From: Zunongwangia mangrovi
GTDB taxonomy: Bacteria; Bacteroidota; Bacteroidia; Flavobacteriales; Flavobacteriaceae
Direction of reading: 5' to 3'
NCBI RefSeq assembly: GCF_900112105.1
Contig: NZ_FOKV01000003.1
Coordinates: 248,001-312,000, forward strand
DNA: 64,000 bases
A program made the translations under genes and the position numbers. Position 1 is the stretch's first letter, and the number at the start of each line of letters is the position of its first letter. This document shows, piece after piece, positions 7,696-15,772 of the stretch. The notes under the pieces were generated by a model that was not told where the DNA came from, searched no databases, and saw only the letters and a program-made list of their open reading frames with translations.

Positions 7696-10113
7696 TTATT
7701 TAGGTTCTTCGTTTAGTAATTGCTCTAAAGCTAAAAGATCTGGCACTAAAACCTGTCTTGCTTTACTTCCTTCAAACTGTCCTACAATTCCGGCAGCTTC
7801 AAGCTGATCTATAATTCTACCGGCCCTGTTATAACCAAGTTTTAGTTTTCGCTGCAGTAAAGAAGCCGATCCCTGTTGGGCGGTTACAATAACTTCAGCA
7901 GCTTCTCTAAATAGCTTATCGCGTTCGCTCACATCTATATCAAGTCCTGTGCCACTTTCCTCGCCTTCGTAGGCTGGCAGCATGTGCGCATCTGGGTAAG
8001 CTTTTTGGGATCCAATAAACTCGGTTATCTTATCTACTTCAGGAGTATCTACAAAAGCACACTGCAAACGTTTCATAGAACTTCCCTGAGTGAAAAGCAT
8101 ATCCCCGCGACCAATTAATTGATCTGCTCCCGGGCCATCTAAAATAGTTCTAGAATCGATCTTAGAGGTTACTCTAAAAGCGATACGAGCCGGGAAGTTA
8201 GCTTTTATAATCCCGGTAATAACGTTTACCGATGGTCTTTGCGTTGCAATAATTAAATGTATTCCTACAGCACGAGCAAGCTGAGCTAAACGTGCTATCG
8301 GAGTTTCTACTTCTTTACCGGCTGTCATAATTAAATCTGCAAACTCATCGACCACGAGTACAATGTATGGTAAAAATTTATGTCCGTTTTCAGGATTTAA
8401 TTTTCGGTTTTTAAACTTAACATTGTATTCTTTAATGTTACGAACCATAGCATCTTTAAGCAGTTCGTAACGATCGTCCATTTCAATGCAAAGAGAATTT
8501 AATGTGTTAATTACTTTGGTGTTATCTGTGATGATTGCATCATCTGTATCTGGTAATTTTGCTAAATAATGACGTTCAATTTTATTGAAAAGCGTCAATT
8601 CTACCTTCTTAGGATCTACCAGTACAAACTTAACTTCAGCTGGATGTTTAGAGTAGAGTAGGGAAGTAAGTATCGCGTTAAGCCCAACAGATTTACCTTG
8701 TCCTGTCGCACCTGCCATAAGCATGTGTGGCATTTTGGCAAGATCGACCACAAAAGTTTCGTTACTAATAGTTTTTCCCAAGGCCATTGGCAGTTCCATT
8801 TCGGCACCTTGAAATTTGGGTGAAGCAATTACAGATCGCATCGATACGATGGTAGAATTTTTATTAGGCACTTCTATACCAATAGTCCCTTTTCCTGGGA
8901 TTGGCGCTATAATTCTAATTCCAAGTGCTGCTAATGAAAGTGCGATATCATCTTCTAAGTTTTTGATCTTAGAAATTCTAATTCCGGCTTCAGGAACAAT
9001 TTCGTATAAGGTAACCGTTGGACCAACCGTAGCTTTAATTTGGGCAATTTCGATCTTGTAGTTCTTAAGCGTATCTACAATTTTGTTCTTATTTTCCTCA
9101 AGTTCTTTTTGATTTATCGTAATGCCACCGCCATAATCCTGCAATAATTCTATGGTTGGGAATTTATAATTTCCTAGCTCTAATGTAGGATCAAATTCGC
9201 CAAAATCACTGACTAATTTTTTGCTGAGTTTATCTTCCTCTACTTCCTCTTCTTCAGGAGCGGTTTCTACTTCCATTGCAAGCTCGTCTGGCTTTTCTTC
9301 TTTTTCTTCGGAAGTTTTTTGAGGGGTATTCTTAATTTCTGAAGCCGCATTAACTTCAGAAAGGTTGTTTTCGAAATCAATTTCTGGAGCCGAATCATCT
9401 ACCTGAAGTGTTTTTTCTTCAGTTTTTACAGATTGTTTTTTCCAGTCTTGTTCTTCATCGGTCTCATTGGCGGTCATTTTTTGACCAGAAGCTTCTTTGG
9501 CAGCTTTAAATTCAGCATTAATATCGTCCTTTTTAGTTTTTACAAACGTACCAACCATTTCTGGCGTAAGCTTTAAGCGTAATGCAGCGTAAGCGATAAA
9601 AAGGAAAAACAGGAGCAGTGCCGTACCAAAAAAGCCTAAATAATCCTGAAGAAAATCATTCATTTCATAACCAATGGTTCCTCCTAATATAGAATGCTCT
9701 GTAAAAAAGCCAAAAACTATGGATGCCCAGATCATAACCAAAATTCCCCAAAACCAGAAAGATGCCAGTTTTTTTGCTGCCATTCCAAAGAATAAATAAA
9801 TACCAGAGATGGTAATAAGAACGGCAATCGAGAATGAAGCGACACCAAATCCCTGATAGATAAAGAAATCGCTAATTAGAGCACCAAATTTGCTTAACCA
9901 GTTTTTTGCTTCGATATTACGATCACTAAATTCCTGTAATGTGCTTTGATCTGCCTGCCAATTGAACAAAAATGAGATAAACGCCACTACAAGTGCCAAT
10001 CCAAAAAGCATAAGAAAACTGCCCAAAACCACCTTTTGATGTCTGTTAAGCGCTAAAGAGAATTTCTTCGTTTTTTTAGTAGTTTTCTTAGTTCTGGTTT
10101 TCTTTTTGGCCAT
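7696..10113 (-). CDS. ftsK: DNA translocase FtsK
   Basis: Septum-anchored DNA translocase for chromosome segregation and dimer resolution. The ATG at 10113 (MAKKKTRTKK) is preferred over the upstream in-frame start at 10182, because a -7 promoter box lies at 10136-10143 inside the longer frame and FtsK proteins of this group begin with a Lys/Thr/Arg-rich run. Seen: four N-terminal membrane helices (about residues 30-180), an acidic Glu-rich linker (about 200-310), the motor with Walker A GATGQGKS near residue 468 and Walker B LVVDEFADL near 588, the ATQRPSVNVITG stretch, and a C-terminal gamma winged helix (QRKLKLGYNRAGRIIDQLE), which reads KOPS sequences. First gene of the operon with lolA, lptF/G and ribB. 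Confidence 0.95.
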   Translation of the reverse strand: MAKKKTRTKKTTKKTKKFSLALNRHQKVVLGSFLMLFGLALVVAFISFLFNWQADQSTLQEFSDRNIEAKNWLSKFGALISDFFIYQGFGVASFSIAVLITISGIYLFFGMAAKKLASFWFWGILVMIWASIVFGFFTEHSILGGTIGYEMNDFLQDYLGFFGTALLLFFLFIAYAALRLKLTPEMVGTFVKTKKDDINAEFKAAKEASGQKMTANETDEEQDWKKQSVKTEEKTLQVDDSAPEIDFENNLSEVNAASEIKNTPQKTSEEKEEKPDELAMEVETAPEEEEVEEDKLSKKLVSDFGEFDPTLELGNYKFPTIELLQDYGGGITINQKELEENKNKIVDTLKNYKIEIAQIKATVGPTVTLYEIVPEAGIRISKIKNLEDDIALSLAALGIRIIAPIPGKGTIGIEVPNKNSTIVSMRSVIASPKFQGAEMELPMALGKTISNETFVVDLAKMPHMLMAGATGQGKSVGLNAILTSLLYSKHPAEVKFVLVDPKKVELTLFNKIERHYLAKLPDTDDAIITDNTKVINTLNSLCIEMDDRYELLKDAMVRNIKEYNVKFKNRKLNPENGHKFLPYIVLVVDEFADLIMTAGKEVETPIARLAQLARAVGIHLIIATQRPSVNVITGIIKANFPARIAFRVTSKIDSRTILDGPGADQLIGRGDMLFTQGSSMKRLQCAFVDTPEVDKITEFIGSQKAYPDAHMLPAYEGEESGTGLDIDVSERDKLFREAAEVIVTAQQGSASLLQRKLKLGYNRAGRIIDQLEAAGIVGQFEGSKARQVLVPDLLALEQLLNEEPK

Positions 10114-10135
10114 GTGTGGTTTTTCGGAATTTTGG

Positions 10136-10143
10136 CAAAAATA
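10136..10143 (-). promoter_or_regulatory. -7 box of the ftsK promoter
   Basis: On the minus strand TATTTTTG matches TAnnTTTG exactly, 22 bases before the ATG at 10113. It supports the shorter FtsK start and marks the head of the ftsK-lolA-lptF/G-ribB operon. No clear -33 TTG is seen. Confidence 0.45.
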
Positions 10144-10226
10144 CAAATTAGCCTCTTCTAAAATAAAGAAAATAAAATTCAATTTTAAAAGAGGCTGATT
10201 TTATACAAAAACGCAGAAAATTAATC

Positions 10227-10323
10227 TTTATTGGCACCACCCAAGGGTATATTTCCCAGAGACTTGCTTCTAAATTAAATTTTGTCCAACGAATGCTTCG
10301 TGGCTTACTTCGTGGTAGTTTAC
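10227..10323 (-). repeat. 3'-end repeat element, copy 1 (head and tail present)
   Basis: Just after the hydrolase stop, reading on the minus strand, comes a head AAACTACC..GTAAGCCA and a tail GGGAAATATACCC..GGTGCCAATAAA. The head matches copy 2 at 11457-11479 and the tail matches copy 3 at 48260-48302 and, more weakly, copy 4 at 13057-13098. The tail contains two small palindromes in tandem (TTGG..CCAA and GGG..CCC). Nothing is coded here. Confidence 0.5.
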
Positions 10324-11312
10324 TTTTTTAGATATTCGAGAAGCGGGGTTATAAACTTATCGAATACCTCGATATGTGGTAGATGCCCTGTATCTGGTAT
10401 TTCAACTAGCTGGGCATTTGGTATTTTATCCTGAGTAGATTTTCCTAACTTGTCATATAATCCCATGGTCGATTTTACCTGTTTTGAGACTAAATTTTTT
10501 CCCAGTGCGGTACGATCTCTGGTACCAATGATCAATAAAGTAGGAACACTAATTTCACTAAATTCGTAAACAACAGGTTGGGTGAAGATCATATCGTAGG
10601 TTAATGCAGAATTCCATGCAATGCGATCGTAATCTTCATTAAGCGTCCATCCGGCTAAAAGTTTTGCCCATTTTGCATAATCTTGATTCCAATCGCCTGC
10701 ATAATAGCTCTCTTTTTGATAATTTTTAATGTCTTCGTAGGTTTTACCGATTTCATTTTTATACCAATCGTTTACGCTTTGATAAGGCACTTTAACTTTC
10801 CAGTCTTCTAAACCAATGGGATTTACCAAAACCAGGTTTTTAGTGACTTCAGGATACATTAAAGTGAAACGTGTGGCAAGCATTCCTCCCATAGAATGGC
10901 CTAAAATCGTAGTTTCTTCAATTCCCAAAGAATCTATTAATCCTTTAGTATTTTCGGCTAATTGCTGAAAAGTATACTGAAAATGTTCTGGTTTGCTAGA
11001 TTTCCCGAAGCCTAATTGATCAGGCACCAAAATATTGAAACCTTCTGTGGTTAGGGCGTCGATCGTGGTTTCCCAATATGCGCCATTAAAGTTTTTTCCG
11101 TGAAGTAATGTTACTGTTTTTCCGTTATCATTTTCTGGCTGTATATACATATAGGCCATTTTATAATCATTTTTTTGTGCATTAAAATGATAAAACGAAA
11201 CCGGATAAGGATATTCATAATTTTCGAGCATCAAGCCAAGCTCTTTTATCTCTTGGGCATTGAGGTTTAGAATTACTGAAAATAGTAAAAATAGCGCAGG
11301 AATTTTTTTCAT
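10320..11312 (-). CDS. Exported alpha/beta hydrolase
   Basis: A 330-residue secreted or periplasmic serine hydrolase of the alpha/beta-hydrolase fold. Seen: signal peptide MKKIPALFLLFSVILNLNAQ; oxyanion region LLHGKNFNGAYW; LVPDQLGFGKSSKP; nucleophile elbow GHSMGG with Ser140; acid in the IIGTRDRTALG stretch; catalytic His in PDTGHLPHIE near the C-terminus. The family includes haloalkane dehalogenases, epoxide hydrolases and esterases; the substrate cannot be told. It lies alone between dgkA and ftsK, two genes that often sit close together in Flavobacteriaceae, and similar 23-bp sequences flank it on both sides, so it may be a late insertion. Confidence 0.85.
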   Translation of the reverse strand: MKKIPALFLLFSVILNLNAQEIKELGLMLENYEYPYPVSFYHFNAQKNDYKMAYMYIQPENDNGKTVTLLHGKNFNGAYWETTIDALTTEGFNILVPDQLGFGKSSKPEHFQYTFQQLAENTKGLIDSLGIEETTILGHSMGGMLATRFTLMYPEVTKNLVLVNPIGLEDWKVKVPYQSVNDWYKNEIGKTYEDIKNYQKESYYAGDWNQDYAKWAKLLAGWTLNEDYDRIAWNSALTYDMIFTQPVVYEFSEISVPTLLIIGTRDRTALGKNLVSKQVKSTMGLYDKLGKSTQDKIPNAQLVEIPDTGHLPHIEVFDKFITPLLEYLKK

Positions 11313-11456
11313 AACATGAATTTTTCCTGAAGTTAAGAAGATCTACAAGTGTAGGTAAGCGGCTGAAGTACTTTAAAACAAATTTAACTCGATGATAGAG
11401 TTTGAATGCTCTGAGGTTGCCTCGAACTATTGAAAAATTTTAAACAAATTCCGCAA

Positions 11457-11479
11457 TGGCTTACCCATAGGTAGTTTAC
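11457..11479 (-). repeat. 3'-end repeat element, copy 2 (head)
   Basis: TGGCTTAC-N5-GGTAGTTTAC on the plus strand, 18 of 23 bases identical to 10301-10323 with the same spacing. It lies 9 bases after the dgkA stop. Minus-strand sequence beyond it (GAGGCAACCTC and GAGCATTC, about 11400-11430) resembles inner parts of copy 1, but the tail is not recognisable. Confidence 0.45.
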
Positions 11480-11488
11480 ATGAAACAC

Positions 11489-11857
11489 CTATAATGCCTG
11501 TAAATAAGGAATATAAATAATACAGCCAATTATAATTGCGATAAACGCCGCTATACAAACAGCGCCGGCAGCAACATCTTTAATATGACCTATTTTTTGA
11601 TGAAAATCTGGATGCACAAAATCTGCAATGGCTTCGATAGCGGTATTCAGCCCTTCAGCACTCATCACCATTCCAACAGCGATGCATTGAAACATCCATT
11701 CGGTTTTAGTAATGCCAAAATAAAACCCGGCAACAGTTACAACGATAGAAATGGCAAATTGTACCTGTATGCTGGGTTCATTTTTTATAAGTAACCATGC
11801 TCCTTTAAGAGCATAGCCACCACCGCGAATACGTTTCCCTAGGAAACTATCTTTCAT
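11489..11857 (-). CDS. dgkA: Diacylglycerol/undecaprenol kinase (DgkA family)
   Basis: A 122-residue integral membrane kinase of the prokaryotic DgkA family, which phosphorylates diacylglycerol or undecaprenol using ATP. Seen: N-terminal basic segment, three membrane helices (about residues 28-48, 52-70, 93-118), the motif EGLNTAIEAIADFVHPDFH, which corresponds to the conserved ExxNTAIE.xxD active-site helix, and AAGAVCIAA with the conserved small-residue run. Gram-positive members act on undecaprenol; Bacteroidetes members are not settled. It starts one base after the tpx stop, so tpx and dgkA form a transcription unit. Confidence 0.88.
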   Translation of the reverse strand: MKDSFLGKRIRGGGYALKGAWLLIKNEPSIQVQFAISIVVTVAGFYFGITKTEWMFQCIAVGMVMSAEGLNTAIEAIADFVHPDFHQKIGHIKDVAAGAVCIAAFIAIIIGCIIYIPYLQAL

Positions 11858-11858
11858 C

Positions 11859-12359
11859 TTACAAAAGCGTTTTTAGCGCAGCAAGATAATTTGGTTCTTC
11901 GGCAATATCCGGAACTTGCTGAGCATGGATTACATTTAAATTTTCATCCAGAACAATTACAACTCGAGAAAGTAAACCTTCTAAAGGCCCGGTGATCATT
12001 TCTACCCCGTAATCTTTCCCAAACTCACGTTCTTTAAAGTCAGACAAGTTAATAACATTTTTTAAACCTTCGTCATTTACAAATCTTTTTTGTGCAAATG
12101 GTAGATCTCTAGAAATACAAAGGACTACGGTATTATCTAATTCGGTTGCTCTTTCATTAAAATTTCTAACAGAAGTTGCACACACACCGGTATCGATACT
12201 TGGGAAAATGTTCAGGATAACTCTTTTCCCTTTAAAATCTTCTAATTTGGCTTTAGATAGGTTGGTTTTAATAAGATCAAAATGTGGTGCTTTTTCACCA
12301 ATCGCAGGCAGATCTCCATAAGTAATCACTCTTTCGCCTTTAAACGATATTTCAGACAT
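11859..12359 (-). CDS. tpx: Thiol peroxidase (Tpx) lacking the usual resolving cysteine
   Basis: A 166-residue atypical peroxiredoxin that reduces lipid and other hydroperoxides in the cytoplasm or periplasm. Seen: FPSIDTGVCATSVRNFN with the peroxidatic Cys60, LCISRDLPFAQKRF, and FGKDYGVEMITGPLEGLLSRVVIVLDE, all Tpx landmarks. In E. coli Tpx the resolving Cys95 follows RF; here that position is Val94, while Cys81 (E. coli Cys82) remains. The protein may therefore work as a one-Cys enzyme or resolve through Cys81 or a partner such as the nearby thioredoxin. It is followed at once by dgkA and preceded by a terminator that separates it from the thioredoxin pair. Confidence 0.92.
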   Translation of the reverse strand: MSEISFKGERVITYGDLPAIGEKAPHFDLIKTNLSKAKLEDFKGKRVILNIFPSIDTGVCATSVRNFNERATELDNTVVLCISRDLPFAQKRFVNDEGLKNVINLSDFKEREFGKDYGVEMITGPLEGLLSRVVIVLDENLNVIHAQQVPDIAEEPNYLAALKTLL

Positions 12360-12440
12360 AGCAAAATAATTGGTTAAGGATTAGTCTAGATAAATTTAGA
12401 CTATTTGGAATGGAGTGATACTAAAATTATCATAAAACAA

Positions 12441-12476
12441 AAATCGGGTTAACTGAATTAACAATTAACCCGATTT
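12441..12476 (-). terminator. Terminator after the 83-residue gene
   Basis: A perfect 12-bp inverted repeat (AAATCGGGTTAA at 12441-12452, TTAACCCGATTT at 12465-12476). On the minus strand it is followed by a T-rich run. It lies about 20 bases after the stop of the 83-residue gene and separates it from tpx. Confidence 0.8.
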
Positions 12477-12497
12477 TGGTCTTTTTATCACTAAGTT

Positions 12498-12749
12498 TTA
12501 TTGATCTATAGATCCTAAAACTTTCTTTACAAATGCGTTTGCAGCGTCTGTATCTTTCATTCCTTCTTCACTTACCATTTTGTGAACTTCTATAGCACCA
12601 CAAATATTAGTAATTAATTCACCAATTACGTCCATTTCCTCTTCAGAAACGGATCTATGCTCAGTGAAATTTTCAAGCACTTCTACAGTTGCTTCAAGTT
12701 TTTCAACTTCGTTATTACGTTGTAAGTGTTTAATTACTGGTAACTTCAT
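12498..12749 (-). CDS. Small acidic protein of unknown function, partner of thioredoxin
   Basis: An 83-residue soluble protein without signal peptide or membrane segment. It begins MKLPVIKHLQRNNEVEKLEATVEVLENFTEHRSVSEEE and looks wholly helical, with one cysteine (in ITNICGAIEVHKMV). I recognise it only as a type of short protein encoded next to the thioredoxin and peroxiredoxin genes of Flavobacteriaceae (DUF6952-like, from memory). Its first 20 bases overlap the end of the thioredoxin gene in another frame, which suggests translational coupling and a joint role. A strong terminator follows. No function is assigned. Confidence 0.75.
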   Translation of the reverse strand: MKLPVIKHLQRNNEVEKLEATVEVLENFTEHRSVSEEEMDVIGELITNICGAIEVHKMVSEEGMKDTDAANAFVKKVLGSIDQ

Positions 12750-13041
12750 GTACTAAGTCTTTTAGAACTTCAAACTTGTTAGTTTGAACTTGGTTTACGA
12801 AATCTCCATTTTTAAAAGTGGCGAATGTTGGTAGGTTATTTACGTTCGCAAGCTTTCTACTTTCTGGATACTTTTCAGCATCAACAAGAATAAACTCTGC
12901 ATTTTCGTTTTCACCTGCTAACTTTTTGAATTTAGGCTTCATAAGTCGGCAATTACCACACCATCCAGCCATGTACTGTACAACTACAGTTTCGTTGTTA
13001 GCAACGATTTCACTTAAATTATCTTGGTCTAATGTCTTCAT
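12730..13041 (-). CDS. Thioredoxin-family protein with WCGNC active site
   Basis: A 103-residue cytoplasmic thioredoxin-like protein. The ATG at 13041 (MKTLDQDNL) is preferred to the in-frame start at 13077, which would add 12 residues without family support and would run into a repeat element. Seen: MAGWCGNCRLMKPKF with redox cysteines Cys28 and Cys31 (Asn replaces the usual Pro of WCGPC), AEFILVDAEKYPESRKLANVNNLPTFATFKNG with the conserved cis-Pro. The change to WCGNC is expected to shift redox potential. It overlaps the 83-residue gene by 20 bases and lies between ahpC and tpx, so it may recycle one of these peroxidases; that is inference. Confidence 0.85.
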   Translation of the reverse strand: MKTLDQDNLSEIVANNETVVVQYMAGWCGNCRLMKPKFKKLAGENENAEFILVDAEKYPESRKLANVNNLPTFATFKNGDFVNQVQTNKFEVLKDLVHEVTSN

Positions 13042-13056
13042 TATAGCAATTTTTTT

Positions 13057-13098
13057 CCCATCTAAGGGTATTAACACCCCGAGATAAATCCCGGGGAT
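13057..13098 (-). repeat. 3'-end repeat element, copy 4 (degenerate tail) and hairpin
   Basis: Minus-strand text CTCGGGGTGTTAATACCC..AGATGGG resembles the tail of copies 1 and 3 (GGGGTATTATACC..TTGGCGG). A CCCCG/CGGGG stem (13076-13080 with 13093-13097) could act as a weak terminator for ahpC. It lies between the ahpC stop and the thioredoxin start. Confidence 0.35.
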
Positions 13099-13151
13099 GA
13101 AAATTTTTCTTAATCTTTAAACTATCTCAGTTGGCCGAGAATAAAAGCTTT

Positions 13152-13790
13152 TTAGTTTAAGCTTAAGTAATCTGCAACTCCTTTTCTGTCAGCTTTCATT
13201 GCATCTTTACCTTCTTCCCAGTTTGCTGGACAAACTTCACCGTTTTTCTGAACGTGAGTATAAGCATCGATTAATCTGATGAATTCCTGTACGTTACGAC
13301 CAAGTGGCATGTGGTTTACACCTTCATGAAATACAGTACCTTCTTCGTCGATTAGGTAAGTAGCTCTATAAGTTACGTTATCACCTTCTAAAGTTACATC
13401 ACCAGTTTCTTCATCATAAGATTCTCCTGTAATATCAAGGATTCCAAGACGAGAACTTAAATTGCGGTTAGAATCTGCTAAGATTGGGTAAGTAACACCT
13501 TCGATTCCACCATCATCTTTTGGAGTGTTTAACCATGCAAAGTGAACCTCTGGAGTATCACAAGAAGCACCAATAACCATTACATTTCTTTTTTCAAACT
13601 CTTCTAAAGCAGCCTGAAAAGCGTGTAATTCAGTTGGGCAAACAAATGTGAAATCTTTTGGGTACCAGAATAATAATACTTTCTTGTTATTTTTCTGAGC
13701 TTCTTCTAATACATTTACTTTAAATGTATCTCCTAAGTCGTTCATTGCGTTTACACTTAGGTTTGGAAATTTTTTACCTACAATAGACAT
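13152..13790 (-). CDS. ahpC: Typical 2-Cys peroxiredoxin (AhpC/Prx1 type)
   Basis: A 212-residue peroxiredoxin that reduces hydrogen peroxide and organic peroxides. The ATG at 13790 (MSIVGKKFPNL) is chosen over the in-frame start at 13874, since a -7 promoter box lies at 13835-13842, inside the longer frame. Seen: peroxidatic Cys51 in FTFVCPTELHAF, resolving Cys187 in GEVCPANWEEG, and the GGIEGVTYPILAD and NHMPLGRNVQEFIRL stretches of Prx1/AhpC enzymes. With the thioredoxin and tpx downstream on the same strand it forms a peroxide-defence neighbourhood. A weak hairpin in the 110-base gap before the thioredoxin gene leaves open whether they are co-transcribed. Confidence 0.93.
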   Translation of the reverse strand: MSIVGKKFPNLSVNAMNDLGDTFKVNVLEEAQKNNKKVLLFWYPKDFTFVCPTELHAFQAALEEFEKRNVMVIGASCDTPEVHFAWLNTPKDDGGIEGVTYPILADSNRNLSSRLGILDITGESYDEETGDVTLEGDNVTYRATYLIDEEGTVFHEGVNHMPLGRNVQEFIRLIDAYTHVQKNGEVCPANWEEGKDAMKADRKGVADYLSLN

Positions 13791-13834
13791 ATGTTGTTGT
13801 TTTTGGGTTTTACTTTTTTTTCTTAATTCTGCTG

Positions 13835-13842
13835 CAAATATA
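13835..13842 (-). promoter_or_regulatory. -7 box of the ahpC promoter
   Basis: Minus-strand TATATTTG matches TAnnTTTG exactly and lies 44 bases before the ATG at 13790. It argues for the shorter AhpC start. No -33 TTG is found at standard distance. Confidence 0.5.
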
Positions 13843-13955
13843 GGCGAAGAGAGCGGCGTCTCCATAAAAATCAAATTCTTAATTTTTATACTGTGATAGA
13901 ATTTGATTATTGTAAAAGAATATTCTTATAGGGTAATTCTATTTTATCCGAAAAG

Positions 13956-15443
13956 CTATGCTGTACGGGTGTTTGTAGAATTACCAAGCTCTTTAATTTT
14001 TATTCTGAAAGCAGCGAATAATAAGGTCATAAACGGACTCAGATAATTGAAGAAACTATACCCAATATATGAAAGAACAGGTACACCAAGAACACCACTG
14101 TGATAAGCACCACAAGTATTCCAAGGGATTAATACAGAAGTTACTGTTCCTGAATCCTCTAAAGTTCTACTAAGGTTTTCTGGAGCCAGACCTTTATCTT
14201 TATAAGCTTTTGCGAACATTTTTCCTGGAACAACAATAGCCAGATACTGGTCTGAAGCGGTTACATTTAGTGCAAGGCAACTTACAACGGTACTTGCAAA
14301 AAGACCAAAAACACTATCAAAAAGATTTAATAAGGCCTTACTAATTCTAGCTAAAGCACCAATGGCGTCCATAATTCCGCCAAAAACCATCGCACAGATA
14401 ATTAACCAAATGGTTCCTAACATTCCTGCCATTCCGCTTGAGGCAAAAAGATCGTTAAGTGCAGCAGATTCAGTTTCAATTGCAGTATCTACGGTTATAG
14501 CATCCATAATTCCGCGGTAAGCACTTACAAATGTCAGTTCGTCACTACCGCTAATTTCAAGAACAATTTCTGGTTGAAAAATAAGAGCAGCAACAGCACC
14601 AAGTAAAGTACCTATAAGTAAAGCAATAAGTGGAGAGGTTTTTCTAACAATTAAAAAGATTACCAATACAGGAACCACAAATAGCCATGGAGTGATATTA
14701 AACGAAGCTTCAATAGCATTTAAAATTGAAGAAGTATCTGTAGAACCGCTGGTATCTAAATTAAGTCCTATAATAACAAATATTACTAAAGTCACAACGA
14801 TGGTTGGGACAGTTGTAATTGCCATATATCTAATATGAGTAAATAAATCTGTTCCTGCCATTGCCGGTGCAAGGTTGGTGGTGTCACTTAGCGGAGACAT
14901 TTTATCACCAAAATAAGCACCAGATAAGATTGCCCCGGCCGTCATCCCAAGTGGAATACCCAACGCATCTGCAATTCCAACAAGTGCAATACCAACGGTA
15001 GCAGAGGTTGTCCAGCTACTGCCTGTCGCTACAGAGATCACAGAACATATTACAACCGTAGCTGCCAGAAAGATTGTGGGATTTAAAATTTGTAAGCCAT
15101 AATAAATCATAGTTGGTATAATCCCACTAATTAACCAGGTACCTGCTAAAGCGCCTACCATTAAAAGAATTAAAATTGCCCCAGCTGTACTTTGAATGTT
15201 TTTGGCAACTTCATCGATCATGGTATCAAACTTTACTTTATTAAAGTAGCCAACAATTGCTGCAACAGCGCCACCTAATAGTAAAATAAACTGATTAGAA
15301 CCAGATAATGCATCATCTCCATATACCACCAAAACATTAAAACCAAGCATTATAATTAAAGCAAACACTGGTAATAGCGCAGCCCAAATACTTAATTCTT
15401 TTTTTTTAACATTTTCTTCGGGATGGGTAGTATGGTTTTCCAT
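13956..15443 (-). CDS. nhaC: Na+/H+ antiporter of the NhaC family
   Basis: A 495-residue inner-membrane antiporter that exchanges cytoplasmic Na+ for H+, fitting a marine cell. About twelve membrane helices are visible. Family landmarks: GALAGTWLISGIIPTMIYYGL, SVATGSSWTTSATVGIALVGIA, GAILSGAYFGDKMSPLSDTTNLAPAMAG (the most conserved NhaC stretch, with Asp residues for ion binding) and DSGTVTSVLIPWNTCGAYHSGVLGV near the C-terminus. A short hydrophilic N-terminus precedes the first helix. It is a single gene; the upstream 329-base gap also carries the lpdA promoter in the other direction. Confidence 0.93.
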   Translation of the reverse strand: MENHTTHPEENVKKKELSIWAALLPVFALIIMLGFNVLVVYGDDALSGSNQFILLLGGAVAAIVGYFNKVKFDTMIDEVAKNIQSTAGAILILLMVGALAGTWLISGIIPTMIYYGLQILNPTIFLAATVVICSVISVATGSSWTTSATVGIALVGIADALGIPLGMTAGAILSGAYFGDKMSPLSDTTNLAPAMAGTDLFTHIRYMAITTVPTIVVTLVIFVIIGLNLDTSGSTDTSSILNAIEASFNITPWLFVVPVLVIFLIVRKTSPLIALLIGTLLGAVAALIFQPEIVLEISGSDELTFVSAYRGIMDAITVDTAIETESAALNDLFASSGMAGMLGTIWLIICAMVFGGIMDAIGALARISKALLNLFDSVFGLFASTVVSCLALNVTASDQYLAIVVPGKMFAKAYKDKGLAPENLSRTLEDSGTVTSVLIPWNTCGAYHSGVLGVPVLSYIGYSFFNYLSPFMTLLFAAFRIKIKELGNSTNTRTA

Positions 15444-15772
15444 TCAGTTTAAGAGAGTTTAGTTTCTAAAAGCTAAAATTCGATAAATCTAAAGATGTTT
15501 TTTAGGAAATATAAAAGTTTAGCATAGATTAAATTTTCGTTTGTAATGTTACGATTTTAGATAAAAGTATGCAAGGTTTAGGTACAACGCAGCTGTTTTA
15601 AATCGAATAAAAGCAGGTGAAACTTCAATATAGAAGAAGAATTATTAACAATATCGTTTGAAATTTAAGTTTTCTTAAAAGTTTAGAAAGCTAATTAGCT
15701 AGCATTGGTGGTTTAGAGAATAGTCGTACTTTTGTAAGTATTGTTTAAAATTCAACATAAAAACTTATTGTT
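15444..15772. other. Divergent promoter region between nhaC and lpdA
   Basis: A 329-base stretch without a gene. It holds a good promoter for lpdA at 15705-15734. For nhaC on the other strand no convincing TAnnTTTG box is seen. The rest is AT-rich; I see no riboswitch, tRNA or repeat. Confidence 0.6.
15705..15734 (+). promoter_or_regulatory. lpdA promoter (-33 TTG and -7 TAnnTTTG)
   Basis: TTG at 15705-15707 and TACTTTTG at 15727-15734, 19 bases apart, fit the Bacteroidetes promoter pattern. The lpdA ATG lies 38 bases further on. Confidence 0.6.
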
